From Odontocerum albicorne (Eukaryota > Arthropoda > Insecta > Trichoptera > Odontoceridae), in the NCBI GenBank assembly GCA_949825065.1, contig OX463841.1, forward strand, positions 22,952,916 through 23,016,915: a DNA stretch of 64,000 bases, read 5' to 3'. Positions 34,110 through 45,849 of the stretch are shown here, in pieces. The translations under genes and the position numbers were made by a program. The stretch's first letter is position 1, and each line of letters starts with the position of its first letter. A model generated the notes under the pieces. It saw only the letters and a list, made by a program, of their open reading frames with translations, ran no database searches and had not been told where the DNA came from.

Positions 34110-34675
34110 CGTTACTCGATGCTGAAGCCTCAGTACTCAGTTTCTGCTGGGCATGCTCGGGTATAACTCCTTGAGCGTAAGAAGAGATCTGCGTCTCCTG
34201 GTGTACGTTGTCAAACTCGTTCGAGGAGTTGTGAGCTGTCCAGCATTACTACAAAGATTAGCGTTAAATGTTCCTAACAATTACCCTAGACTGCGCCGGC
34301 AAGAACTGTTCTCAATAACATACGCAAGAACGGGTCTTCCAGCCGCTATGGCTATTGGAAGGGTCTTAACTCTTCTGAACGGGACTGCTTCGGATATTGA
34401 CATATTTCATATCACATTACCAAAAGCAAAAGTAAATTTTCTTCTTAGATTGAGCGCGTTAGAAAGCACTCATCAACGTACTTAAGTGACTGTGAATATA
34501 TGTGTATCATATGTTTGTGTGTATATACTCGTATGTATGCATATACATTATTTTTTATTTTATATAATTTTTCATTTTTTTCTATGTAATTTTTCTTCTT
34601 TTTTAATATGTCTTGTATTTTTCAAAGTAATTGGGCTAAGCCTGTTTTGAAAAAAAAAATAAATTGTTTATTTGA
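34110..34675 (+). pseudogene. Jockey/CR1-type LINE C-terminus and 3' UTR
   Basis: A clean 110-codon frame (34153-34485): MLGYNSLSVRRDLRLLVYVV, KLVRGVVSCPALLQRL, NVPNNYPRLRRQELFS, ... LLNGTASDIDIF. It follows the pattern of post-RT C-termini in Jockey/CR1-like elements ('L..RR..l..lykil.g.i..p.lL ... R ... N....dIdif'). After the stop comes a T-rich 3' UTR ending in 'gcctgttttgaaaaaaaaaa' and 'taaattg', probably the poly(A)-like end. This differs from the CMDVEEAK-type LINEs elsewhere in the window. 5'-truncated. Confidence 0.6.
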
Positions 34676-34689
34676 TTTCTCTAATGTTA

Positions 34690-36110
34690 ATATTTATTTT
34701 TCTAACAAAGTTAATTGAGAATTTGCCCAAGGATATTTTATTGAAATCGCTATTGATTTTTCGAAATGTTTTATAAGTATAAAAAAGTTAAATCGTGTTT
34801 TATCATTTCAATTTACTTTCAATGTCAAAATATAAATTTCCTTGCCTTTTTTGCGGTATATTGAACATATTTAGGCATCTAAGATGGAATTTCTAGTAAC
34901 AGGAACCACCGAGAGCCTATTTTCGAATTCAATGAGCATTTGTCAATTATGGGGTTGGCTTATTCAATTATCGAGTCATTTGTGGTCAATTCACACAGCA
35001 ACTAAACTATAATATTATACTCTTGACAGAGAAGCGGTCCACCGAAATTCTACATTGCTGACTACAGCTGGCTTGTTTGTCGTATTGCGTATTACACTTC
35101 ATTGTACACCTTAGGTCCAGGCGACTTATTGTTATGTGACATTTTTTGTAACTGATCACAATCATTTTTAAATAGTTATAGTTGAATAAGGCAAATTGAT
35201 AAACTTTGTTAGGTTTGTAGTCAAACTCGTAAATTCTTAGTATAAAACTAGTACTTTCCTAAGGCATTGTCGTTGTTTATTTAATATATTGTAATTTATT
35301 TATAACGGTTTCATTTGTATCTTTGTTTTATCAATTTTCTAAAGTTATTATTAAATTTAATATCGCTTTAATTGGAAATCTACGGTTTTTATCGCATATT
35401 AGTCTTTCTGAGGCTCGGCTAGTTGGCAACCTGTCAGAATACATATACGAGTATCTCCTGCGAATAGTCAAACCTTATAACGGACTTAAGAATAGTGTAC
35501 TCGTTTCAACTTGAACGCTATACCTCAACATGACATGGCAACACCAAGCACTAGTTTGTCAGTTTCGCGGAAACACTAGCTTCACGAGGATGACGACCAA
35601 TTAACGTATCGAAACTAATCGAGTGCAAAAAATACAATTACGCCACAAAAACCGAAAGTTGCCAGTCAATATGTCAAATATTCGAGAACTTTTGAACGGT
35701 AATAATTAACTCATTATTGAAAAAAAATCAAAAGTCTGTAGTTTTTATAAAATTTAAACATTTATGAATGCAAGATTATCAAATCCTACGTCAGTTGTTA
35801 TTCAAGATTTTTGTCTATTTTTTCTAATTTTAAATTTTTGTCTAATTATTAAAATAAAACTGAATTGCATTATCTTTATTATAGAAGTATATGTTATATT
35901 AAACAAAGTAACTTTTTCTTTGTTTCATGTAGAATATAATGAAATCTCTCAAGTGTTTTTTTGGTTCTTACTTTTAAAACTTCGTCTTAGTAAAAAGCAT
36001 TACATAAGCCTACGTAATTTTCAAAATTAAGACATTCTTGAAAGTTAAATAATGTTGTTGTCACTTATTTTGTTAAAAAATAATGATTAATTTAAAACTT
36101 GGAAGTAGGG
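34690..36110. other. AT-rich DNA, nothing recognised
   Basis: The open frames at 35323-35514 and 35764-36030 are AT-driven and unsupported. No transposon ends. Confidence 0.5.
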
Positions 36111-36114
36111 TTGC

Positions 36115-36510
36115 TGTATTAAATCGATCGACTTCGTTAACGCGATCAAGTCTCCGGCGTTTAATAATAACGTTAACCTTACCTCGTTTTGCTTGCGAAC
36201 CAATCAGTGCTCAACGTGTGCTGAAATCAATCTCGTTGATTGACTGAAAATATTCAGCGTTTATGCGATCCGTGCCTCGCCTCATTTCTCCGTTCGCTTT
36301 TATCGAAATTCACGAGAAATAAGAGACAGAACAAACTCAGCTCTGATTTTAATCCTCCACAATACTTTTGGAAAATGGTTTTGGGTGGCGGTTCGCTTGA
36401 TTATTTTTCCATTTTTGTGACGTGTATTGACTAACAAAGCGTCAATTTTGAAGGGAGCTGTTCGCCCGCCATGATGGAATGCCCGTGACAGCCCTCCCGG
36501 GACTTGTGCC
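36115..36510. other. CpG-rich patch with splice-like signals
   Basis: CpG steps are dense here (atcgatcgacttcgttaacg, ctccgttcgcttttatcg, ttcgcccgccatgatgg). On the minus strand a 38-nt segment (36221-36184) lies between 'gattgatttcag' and donor 'ACGAG|GTAAGG', like a microexon, but the pyrimidine tract is poor. It could be a regulatory island or an old repeat. Confidence 0.3.
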
Positions 36511-36519
36511 AGGCCCTAA

Positions 36520-37960
36520 ACTTTTTCAATTATTTCGTTTGCCTCTTTCGACAGAGCGGTCGTCTATGCTAAGTGTCTGCGCAGAGGTTGGGCACAATAC
36601 ATTATGCTGACTGTGATAAGTGATTATGCTCATGACATCACAATGAAAACTCCTCCTGTTATTTTCTCCTTTATTAATACACAACTTCAATAGCTTTGAG
36701 AAAGTTTTTCGAGTTTGATTGTAGTCAGAAAACTCTTTTTTATTACAGATATTTACTGATGTTATTGAAAAGTATATTTTACAGTTTGCAGAAAGTTTCG
36801 TTATTACGCATTCAAAAATATTCCATTTGAATACCCGTAACATGAATTCACAGTACATAACTCATCAAGGCAATAAATTTGGTTGAATTTGTTCTCCAGA
36901 TATTTTTTAACTCGTTTGACAGATTTCAGAAAGAAATTTGTACTCAATACGGTGGCACAATTATCGTTTTGCTTATATTTTCATTGAACTTTTTAGCAGT
37001 GACGGTTAATTCCCAATTTTGATATTCCTGAACAATTGTTTTTTTTTTCTGTCATTGCATTTTTCATAAAGGTTTTAATTACTAAATGTTTGAGTTTTTT
37101 CTTAGTTTACCAACAAAGTTGCTTTTAAAGCAAAATTACAGAAATCCTTTTATTTCCGCGGTCTCCGTTTTAGCAAATTCATTTTAATGCCATGTATTCT
37201 GTTTAAAATTTTGAATACATTGAAGTGAAATCTTTTAAGTAATAATTTGACTACTTAATTGATTTTTTTATTTTTTACTACTGGTAATAACTTATTTTGT
37301 TACTTATTTTGCTACAACTGAAGGAGAGGCGCATGTAAAAGTGGAAGATTAATCCAGCCATAGTGATTTTGAATAGGTACAGCAAATTGTAAATTCTATA
37401 TTTTTTTCATCATAATAAATCGTAAACTCTTTCATAAATAAATCGTAAACTATTTTACATAGGTGATCTACGAGTATTCTTAGTTAAAATGGCACAATTC
37501 AATGCCTTCATTTATGTGGTTTTTTTCTTAGAACTAAGTACTCACGTAAATAAATGTAGGGATATTACTTAGGATATTATTTAAATAAATGTAGGGATAT
37601 TAAGGTAACTGGATTATTTTTATACTTTGTCTCAACATTTCAATGAAGCTTCGATAAGATATAAAACTTTCCAAGTGATCTCTTTCAAACGTGTTTTGCA
37701 TCTCAGAAGTAATAATAATGAGCAATAACCTCACCAGCACAGCCTGGTGCCAATGACAAAGACAAGGTCAATATGAAATTTTGTTTATTTTCCTCAATTA
37801 CATCATCGATGCATTGCTATACATGTTGTCATGGCATCAAACGTATTCACACACACACACACGCGATCTTTCTTTGTTTATGTTGTGCTAAGAAATAAAT
37901 AATTCATTATTCTTGTAGATTTTTTTTTTATTTCTTGTAGGCTTAATATCATCGTTCCCT
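36520..37960. other. AT-rich DNA, minor repeats
   Basis: 'aaataaatgtagggatatta' is duplicated at about 37548 and 37591, and a short (ca)n run sits at 37850-37862. No gene; the minus frame at 36526-36858 is unsupported. Confidence 0.5.
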
Positions 37961-38257
37961 AAAACAAAGATTCGGATCGGATCGGATTTCACTCTTCCGA
38001 TTAAATCCGATCTCCCAAAGCAAAGAAGTTACTTAACCCGAAATATCTCAAGAGGTTCGATGTTTAACCCTCAATTCCAAAATGTAAGAAATTCGAAAGT
38101 ATTATATTATTCAAATCATTTTTGTTCAATTAAAATTATTTCCTTGCGATACGTTTCTAAGCCTTTTTTTCTACAAGGACTTTTTTAACAAAATATAAAA
38201 TCCTGGAAAGCACCAACATGCGAGTTAACATTTTATTTTTATTCATTCATTCATATG

Positions 38258-38530
38258 TTTTCAACCCCAGTAATTGAACCTTTATGCTCAGAACCAATTA
38301 AGTATGCACGGAACTCGTTCTTAATCGCACGTGTTAGCAATACTACCGCGCGGAAAAAGGCAAAAATTCTCGTACGCGTCAAATATTACCAGACGAATAG
38401 TTTTACATTATTACCAGACGAATACTTTTACTAAACAAATACCCTTTTTTTCGGGTTCCTTCGGGAATCAAACTTGAAACCCCCGGTAAAAGTCAAGCGT
38501 CTTACCAACTTGACTACAGATGTCGTCAGT
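38258..38530 (-). repeat. tRNA-headed SINE, family 2, inverted
   Basis: The reversed head 'cgggaatcaaacttgaaacc' / 'cttaccaacttgactacaga' lies at the right; the body marks 'tgcacggaactcgttcttaa' and 'cgcacgtgttagcaatacta' lie at the left. A 'ttttaccagacgaat' doublet lies between. Confidence 0.65.
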
Positions 38531-38539
38531 TGACAACAT

Positions 38540-39380
38540 AAATATAATTGAAAATGTATTTTTTACTCCGTGATTAATATTTTTTTTTATATTCTGCGTT
38601 CATGTGTTTTTCTTAAGAAAATGAAATTTAATTTTATCAATTCAAAGGATGTCGTCGAGTTTGTGAAGTGCTTTTTTCTGAAAACTGTAACCTTGTTTAT
38701 TAAAAATTTGAACTTGAAGTGGGCGGCTCCAACTTATGTTCTCGTCAAGGATGAAAAAATTTTGTCGAGTGGAAGAAAATTTCTGACGAAGTAACTTGTA
38801 TAGGTCAACGAGATATGGGTAACTTTCTTAAAATGTGGATATTGAATATTTGTTGTTAATATTAATTAAAAGTAATCAGAGATCCTTATTGAGTAGTAGA
38901 ACTTTTCGAAGAAAGAAGTCTTACCAAATATACACTTTATGTAATTTGAAGAGAATATTTTTAAAAATGTGGGAAAATTGCTCCAAATTGATAAACCTGG
39001 AAAGGTGATGAAATATAATGAAATTTCTGGAAGTGATATCCGCACCTACAACCTTCTCTCTGGAGGATGTATACTTTTATCTATAACAAATTATTTGTAT
39101 CTTCTTTGCATCCCTATAACTACCCTACCTTAGATGAAACAGAAGAAAAAACATGAAAAATTTTCATGAATTCATCAACATATTTTCCTTTTTACTAATA
39201 GATACGACTGAAAAAAATCTTAATTTCCAGTCAGTAATATAACGTGTTTCATTACTGATTTTTCTTTCCTCTCCACCATCCCTTATTTTTTTTTAGATGA
39301 TATTATATTTTTACTTTTATTATGTATACGTGTATCATATGTTCATAAATTTCATAAAAATAAATAATCATTTAATAATT
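38540..39380. other. AT-rich DNA, nothing recognised
   Basis: The frame 38570-38794 (+) is Lys/Phe-rich and matches nothing I know. No bounded repeats. Confidence 0.45.
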
Positions 39381-39384
39381 TTTA

Positions 39385-39500
39385 GCGGCCATGTAATTTC
39401 CTTTCTTTACTTTTGTCTGGTTGGCTAGAAGAGATTGCCATTTGGTAATTAGCCTGCCAGATGGTTTTTAGAATGAAATGTTAAATAAATAAATAAATAC
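39385..39500 (+). repeat. LINE/SINE 3' tail with (aaat)n end
   Basis: 'acttttgtctggttggctag', 'aagagattgccatttggtaa', 'ttagcctgccagatgg' and a terminal 'taaataaataaataaat'. Sister of 14925-15070. Confidence 0.6.
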
Positions 39501-39539
39501 GCCCTTGATGAATAAATTGCCGTCGACTAAAGCGATCGT

Positions 39540-39810
39540 ATAATAAAATATTTATTACTTTGTTATTCCACTTATTACTCGTAAATTAATTCTCGTGACA
39601 CATGTTTCTATCTCTTTTAACTTGTAGCTATCTTCAGATGAAATGATCTCGGTTAGTTACGACTGCAATGCTTAGGTCCAATTGGTGTTATGTTCTATCG
39701 TAACAAACCGAGATTATTTCGCCTTAAGATTGGAGATAGAAACATGTGTCGTAGGGATTAATGATATTAGTGGAATAGCAACGTAATTTATTTTTAAATA
39801 TTCTAATATG
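39540..39810. repeat. Inverted pair of Penelope-type termini
   Basis: The left arm (read on the minus strand, 39660-39545) has 'ctgaagatagctacaag' then 'gagatagaaacatgtgtc'. The right arm (+, 39715-39810) has 'aagattggagatagaaacat' then 'gtgtcg', and both continue 'agtggaatarcaa'. 'GAAACAUGUGUC' fits the hammerhead GAAA-C-loop-G-UC with the one-pair stem III known from Penelope ribozymes. Inverted copies around a short spacer are also usual for this class. No coding part remains. Confidence 0.45.
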
Positions 39811-40224
39811 GAGTGTCACAAAGATAAAGCGGAAACCTTTGATAAACAATTGCAAAATGTTAATTTAATTTTATATATCAATCCCTCAAGAAATATTTCT
39901 AAAAGGGTTGTTGTGATGAAGATAGCTTTAATGTAAGAAAAATTAAAATCAAGCTGTAGCAAAGCTTATCACAGTTTTCAAAAGTTTTAAAACCGGTTTT
40001 TTTTTCTTAAACCTTATTTACAAACATACCAATGACGTGGCATGACTTTTGAGTTGAAGAATGCTGTTGGCATTCAGAGAACGCCTGCGCTTGTTCAAAA
40101 TTGAGATATTTAAATAATAATATACTAGCTAAAAACCGGGCTTTATAAATATTATTTTTATGCTAGAAAAATAAATAAAGACAAAATATTGTTTTTTATT
40201 GCGTAAACAACATATGTGAATGCT

Positions 40225-40770
40225 ACGCCACTGATACATACCATCACCCCTTTCCTTATCGAGGTAGGCAGAGAGGACAGAGTGTCGGGCTTTCTTATCG
40301 TTAAACATACTCGTATTTCGCCTTATCTACACACACAGACCTTCACACACAGCTCTAACGAATTCTATGAATTTAACGTTTTCTTTTTCTAAAATATTAT
40401 TAACTTGATCCAACCATTATTTTCTTGATCTTCCTCTTCCATGCTTTCTATTCACATGTGTACTATATAATATACTTGTTTTGTTAGCCTTTCTTAATTC
40501 ACTCGAACTACTTGTCTCTCAAAGTGATCTTCTTCATCTTACTGAATACATCAGTCTTCAATTCATATTCATCTCAAAACTCTTAATTTCATGTTTTGTC
40601 ATATAACATACTATCCTCTCATTTATAATTCTCATGTATTCGGCTCTTTTCAGTATTTTTCCACGTCCACGTTTCGTCAAATTATTACTGAAATACTATT
40701 TTGGACTATCATTTTAACAGATTTAGATACCTTTTGGTCTGAGTATATATTTAAAAAATACAGTATTAAC
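40225..40770 (-). pseudogene. LINE RT C-terminal remnant, longer copy
   Basis: Minus strand: SVKMIVQNSISVII near 40700, a long decayed middle, then NRKHGRGRSRK, stop, WLDQVNNILEKENVKFIEFV, RAVCEGLCV and HSVLSAYLDKERGDGM before the end near 40235. The GRGRxRK-WLDQ junction and WRSVLSAYL ending place it in the same LINE family as 18316-18770. Many stops. Confidence 0.65.
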
Positions 40771-41072
40771 ACATTCTATTGTTGAAAACACTTTTGAAAA
40801 TGTGCACATGACCGTCTTTACAGAGTAATTAAAAATGCTAGATGATCACTTTTTTCTATCAACAACACATGTTTCACCATCGAGCAGACAGTTTGATTAC
40901 GCAAATAACTTAAATTCAATGTATTTCTCTTATACATACCATATATAGTTTTATAAAAAAATACTCAAAATAAATTAAAAATATGTTTACATATGTGTAT
41001 TTTGATACGTGCATAAAAATTTCAAATTTTTTTCTTTTCAATATTCATATTTCATCGATATTTTCATTATTC

Positions 41073-41516
41073 TTGACCTCCGTGGCCTAGTTGGTAAATC
41101 ACTTTTCTTCTAAACGGTTTAATTCCCGTTGTTACCATTTTTTCAAATGATTTCTGTGTGATATTTTACTTGAACAACTTTGTATTATTTTGTATTGAAC
41201 TTTCGTTGTATACAGTACAACCTATCGGGCCTATAGTACAACATATCGGCCTTATGTAGTAATATCTTCCGATAAATCATAATGATATGAGAGAGGCCTT
41301 AAATGAAAACCAGACTAAAATCTTTTTAAAAAAACCTGATCCCCCAACGGGAATCGAACCTGTAACCTCCGGGCTGAGAGACATGTATCTTACCAACTAG
41401 GGCACGGAGGTTGTCACTTGTTTGTTTAAGAGATTTTCAGGTTTGTTGGAAGAGATTACCACGTGGCAATAAACCCGCCGGGTTGTACTGTATACAGCAA
41501 AAGCGTAATACAATAT
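41073..41516. repeat. Composite of SINE family 1: head(+), full copy(-), tail(+)
   Basis: The + head 'cctccgtggcctagttggta' (41078) breaks off. A minus full copy runs 41190-41412 (tail 'cgttgtatacagtacaacct' to head 'accaactagggcacggaggt') with an internal 'gtacaac(c/a)tatcgg' duplication. A + tail follows ('ggttggaagag'-like at 41449, 'cgtggcaataaacccgccgg', 'gtactgtatacagcaaaagc'). Confidence 0.7.
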
Positions 41517-42471
41517 TTCATTTTAAGATCACTACACCTCTGGATTACCACTACACTACTGTTGCTAGTATGAATGGGCCCAGTTGATGGATTTTGCCTG
41601 TCAAGGCATTATCACATTTTAGCTTTTTTTGGATCTAAATGGCCCTGGAGGACTAGAAAATCTCTTAACATGCTCTCAACAGCAATTGTGAGAACCAATG
41701 ATTACTTGTTAAACGGGAAATGTGGCGTAATGGATTGTCTATCTGTATATGTGATTAAGAGCACTCTATGCGACACTTGCTATAGTACCCGAGACATCCG
41801 ACACTTGCTGCATATGACTTGATTCGTGGAACTCTCAGTGCTGTCTGCTGGGCGGAAATAATTAAGTCATTGACACGACAAAAGAAACATCTAAAAAAAT
41901 GCCATAATCTACGAGTATTCAACAGTACCTTTAATGTCCCTGTCGAGTTCATTTACTTAAGTTACATAAAAAAATCCAATATCTACGTTATAAAATAAGG
42001 CCGATTTAATTAAACGAAAATTCTGTACGCAAATTTATGCTTTGTCATTGGAAAGTAATATATTAAATGTGAACTTTGATTTTACGTGTCACCCCAACTT
42101 TTCCCTTAATTGTGAACGTGGAAGATGCGTGTACGCGAAGCTTTTTGCTTCGATGTATTTAATTAATATTTTTTCCGTTAATCTTGTTTTATACGAAACA
42201 TTAATGTGTCATTTCTTTGATTTGGATTATTTAATTATTATGAATTCACTACAATTTTTTTATAAAAAGAATTTTATTTTGCCAAGTTAATACGAGTATG
42301 ACTCATAGTTATTTTGTCATATGGAAATATCGTCAGTATTTCTGGTAAAAATTACTTAGTGTGGAATTGTGAAAACTAAGATTTTTTAGTAATTATCAAA
42401 TGGCCAATGTGCGTGTGTGTTAAAAATTTGGAATTGGTGTTTTAACTGGAAATATTATTGTCAAGCAATCG

Positions 42472-42690
42472 AAAACTATATGGCCTAGTTGATAAGACGC
42501 CTGTTTCCAATCCTAGATGTTGCTCGTTTGATTTTTGTTGGAATCCAGATTTTTTTTAATTTTTAGATTCCAGTCTATTTTTCACTTTAAGCTTCTTAAA
42601 CATCTTTCGAGTGGGTTGGAAGAGATTGTCACGTAGCAATAAGCCCCCCAGGTGGCACTTTTTTACAACAAAAGTGTAATACTACTCCTA
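42472..42690 (+). repeat. tRNA-headed SINE, family 1
   Basis: 'atggcctagttgataagacg' head, 'ttttcactttaagcttctta' body, 'gggttggaagagattgtcac' and 'caataagccccccaggtggc' tail. It interrupts dispersed repeat R. Confidence 0.75.
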
Positions 42691-42792
42691 CAATACAATG
42701 TAAGTTCTCAGATTAAATTGGAAAGATATACTCGTATATTGGAAAGAATTCAAAATTTTAATTCAATGTATCTCAGAAACAGTACAATATGT

Positions 42793-43846
42793 CAGTGGTC
42801 CCCAACCCCCGGGCCGCGGCCCGGTACCGGGCCGTGGACCAAATGGTACTGGGCCGCGCAAGGGCCTGCTTAAAAATCAAAATTACTTTTGTAAAATCGA
42901 ACATATCCAATAAAACTTAATTATAGCTTAAAATAATTATTCCGTTGAAAACCCCTTCACGCTAAGTTACCACTGACCTTCCGACAATACCTGTTCGAGA
43001 CAACAACTCTGCCGGTGTTCTGGATTAGAGTCATGGCGGAATACCCTGAGATTGCCACCACAGCACTAAAATCCCTATTGCCATTTCCGACATCCTATCT
43101 ATGTGAAGCGGGGTTTTTTGCAGTGACAGCAACCAAAACAAAACAAAGAAATAAACTGGACATAAGCAAGACACTTCGGGTGTCACAATCTCCTATTACC
43201 CCAGATGGAACCATCTCGTTTCAATGAAGCAAGCTCAGGGTTCTCATTGATTTAGCATTAAGTTAAAATATTAAATCTGTTTTTATTCATTTTTAAGGGG
43301 TAACTGTATTTTATTTTGAAGGCATCTTTACACACGATTCAATTAAAAATATTAAATCAAAACACATAAAACTTCAACACCAAAACTTTTAAAGAAAATA
43401 GATAAATAACTTTCAAGTTAATATATCTGCAAGATATCAGAATAACATTAAAATCCCGATATTAAACTCTAAGCATTCTCAAAATTCTTTTCTCTATCTT
43501 GGAAAAAAATGCTTTCAACCTTCTGTTGAACCTTAAAAATATTGAAAATACACATGAATCTAAAAGAAAATTAAAAAATTAACTGAAACTTTATAATCCT
43601 TCATTGTTATTTTATATTTTTTCTTCATTTTTCCCACAAACCTTGTGTTTTCTCTACTATTATTTGTCACTATAACTTATGTACCACAGTTGTAAATTTT
43701 ATTATTATATATTGTACAAATATATTGTTATTAAATTAAAAAAAAAACTATATTCAATTTGTCCCCCCTCCCCCCCCCCCAGTGGGCCGCGGTAAAATTA
43801 TGAAACGTTGACCGGTCCGCGGCGACAAAAAGGTTGGGGACCACTG
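42793..43846. mobile_element. hAT transposon, internally deleted, 8-bp target duplication
   Basis: Terminal inverted repeats CAGTGGTCCCCAACC and GGTTGGGGACCACTG are perfect for 15 bp, with GC-rich subterminal parts (gggccgcggcccggtaccgg; gggccgcggtaaaatt). The exact 8-bp target duplication caatatgt lies at 42785-42792 and 43847-43854. The length is 1054 bp, so much of the transposase gene is gone. A C-run (about 43765-43780) lies near the right end. The insertion split repeat R. Confidence 0.95.
42949..43227 (+). pseudogene. hAT transposase C-terminal (dimerisation) domain
   Basis: A 92-codon frame: KLPLTFRQYLFETTTLPVFW, IRVMAEYPEIATTALKSLLP, FPTSYLCEAGFFAVTATKTK, QRNKLDISKTLRVSQSPI and stop TGA. 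W-x-x-V ... YPxIA ... LLPFPTSYLCEAGF is the hAT C-terminal dimerisation motif, closest in pattern to the ZBED5/FAM200-like branch known from vertebrate-domesticated hATs. The BED finger and RNase-H-like catalytic core are missing. The frame is open inside a deleted element, hence a relatively recent arrival. Confidence 0.85.
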
Positions 43847-43874
43847 CAATATGTTACCAATTTGTACCAGAAAT

Positions 43875-44080
43875 CCGACGATACGTTTACGTTCTATTTC
43901 AATTTAACAGCCTTTTTTGTCACTCGATATTAACCGTAGCTATAATTTGCGATAGGTGGTATTACTTTTTTGCAAAACCGACGATACGTTTACGTTCTAT
44001 TTTAATTCTACAGCCTACTTTGTCATTCGATAGTAACCATAATTATAATTTGCGATAGGTGGTATTACTTTTTAACAAAA
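43875..44080 (+). repeat. 103-bp tandem duplication
   Basis: 'ccgacgatacgtttacgttc' starts at 43875 and again at 43978. Both units end 'tttgcgataggtggtattac'. The two differ at about ten positions. It belongs to repeat R downstream of the hAT. Confidence 0.9.
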
Positions 44081-44204
44081 CAGTTTTCACTTATTTTTAG
44101 AAATAAAATGATTTTCGTTTTCGCTTCGTTTAATAATAGTGTAATAGAATTGTTGAAATTACTTCCGCCTGTCTCTTTGTTCATTACTTATTTTTTAAAA
44201 CCTT

Positions 44205-44640
44205 CATCATCATTACCATCCCATCATGTCCCTTTTGGGATGAGCAAAAAAAAAACAGATCTCTTCATTACATATATCTAGTCAAGCATACGCATTCAAC
44301 CCTATTATTAAGGTTTTTCACTCTCTTCTCTTCAGAATTCAATTTATTTAGTCGTGCTACATATTTCTAGGTCTTTCCAAACTTGTTGTACCTTCTATAC
44401 TACTCGTATTTTGTAAAGATTACACCATTCATTATTTCTAGGTTGCCGAACATCTACATCATTGCTGGTTTCTTCCTCTTAAGATCTATATTTTCTTTCA
44501 TTATTTTTTTGTTAGACTGTCTTACATTTTGTTTTCCACACATTCTACGACTCACTAATTTTTACATATTTTTTACCACATTCAAGTTTCGCTTGCATAT
44601 TATAATGTTGGGAACAAAATTACATTATTACAAATAAGTG
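44205..44640 (-). pseudogene. LINE RT C-terminal remnant
   Basis: Minus strand: NLEIMNGVIFTK near 44440 corresponds to the RQVEIMNDVRFTK box of 18316-18770, and 'gatctgttttttttttgctc' near 44262 is the ORF-end region. It is the most decayed of the family here, supported mainly by co-linearity with 18316-18770. Confidence 0.45.
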
Positions 44641-45059
44641 TTGCTTCTCTTGAAATGTTTCTGTCGGTTAACACGTTGTATAACCCACCGTTCACTCGTT
44701 TGTCTAGTGATACTATTTTTTTAATATCTCATTTCAGGTGGCCATCCGATGCTAATATGCTTCTAAGATACAACATTTACTCGATTTACTTTAACATTTT
44801 AAAAACTTCCTGTATGATTATGTGATACATAAGTATTTGCTTGTAAATTTTAAGTATATTTGTATTTGGACTTTTTAGTAAAACCATTTTTTGTCGACAT
44901 TTATATAAATTTAATGATAACGTTGTCCGACGTTATTGTGTTCGCCCACCTCTGTTGAGTATTTTGGTACTTTTTGTTTGTCTTTTTAACGAATCATTTT
45001 ACAAACATCTTATCTTTTTCTTGGCACTTTGACAATCGTCTGCTGACCTCTTTATTATT

Positions 45060-45245
45060 ACCCGGACATCTAGCATTCACATTTTTTTCCGAACGCTTCT
45101 TCTTAAAGAACAGCGCGTAGAATCGCTATCGCCACCGCTGGAGTTTATTTCAGGACGCAACGGTTTTCTATTCATGAACGATATCATCGGATTTCCGGTG
45201 CTCTCTGAAACTTGTGTTCAAGATACATACTCATCACATGTATTT
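45060..45245. other. CpG-bearing stretch, unassigned
   Basis: 'gcgcgtagaatcgctatcgc', 'caggacgcaacggttttcta' and 'cgatatcatcggatttccgg' stand out in GC. No frame or repeat was recognised. Confidence 0.25.
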
Positions 45246-45479
45246 CTTATTTATTCAATTGGTAATTCGATTTTTTCGTTTTATACCACTTCAACACTCA
45301 TAATATAATGCAAACAATTCCAATATAGCAACTTACAAAAAAATATGTAATTTAAACAATACTTGATGGATAAGTCTAGACATTAGTTTATAAATCTATC
45401 GATCCAACACTACATTTGAAATGTAATAATATCGTTGAGTTTTTGATACAAATTAGTAAATGAAAAAATTCGAAAAATA

Positions 45480-45640
45480 AGATTTTTTTGTAGTTATTAA
45501 TGGACAATATGGATATCTATTAAAATGGGAATTGATGTTTCACTTGGAAGGAGTTTCAACTTTTCATTCAAATATCTCAGAAACGGTATAACCAATTTGA
45601 GCCAGATAGTTATCTGACGATATATTCATACATTTTGATT
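45480..45640 (+). repeat. Dispersed repeat R, third copy
   Basis: 'gtagttattaatggacaata', 'ggaattgatgtttcacttgg', 'tctcagaaacggtataacca', 'gttatctgacgatat'. Co-linear with 42360-42450 plus 42690-43900 after removing the SINE and hAT. Confidence 0.6.
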
Positions 45641-45849
45641 TTATGATACGATTTTATTCATTCTAATTCTTCATTGTTTGTGTATTCTCATTTTTCAAAT
45701 TGAACTGTATATATCTGATCAGAGCTTTTATGAAGAAACTGATCCAGGTTTTAATCTATACAGGTAACTAAATACAATAAAAGGGCTATAATAAAAAAAT
45801 TACATTCGAAACAACAAGTAGACTTCATAATCATCCCCTTATATATTTC

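Noticed and set aside
44730..44765. Second recursive splice site at 'atctcatttcag|gtggcc'
   Set aside because: The downstream donor GTGGCC is poor and the frame closes quickly; it lies beside a LINE remnant.
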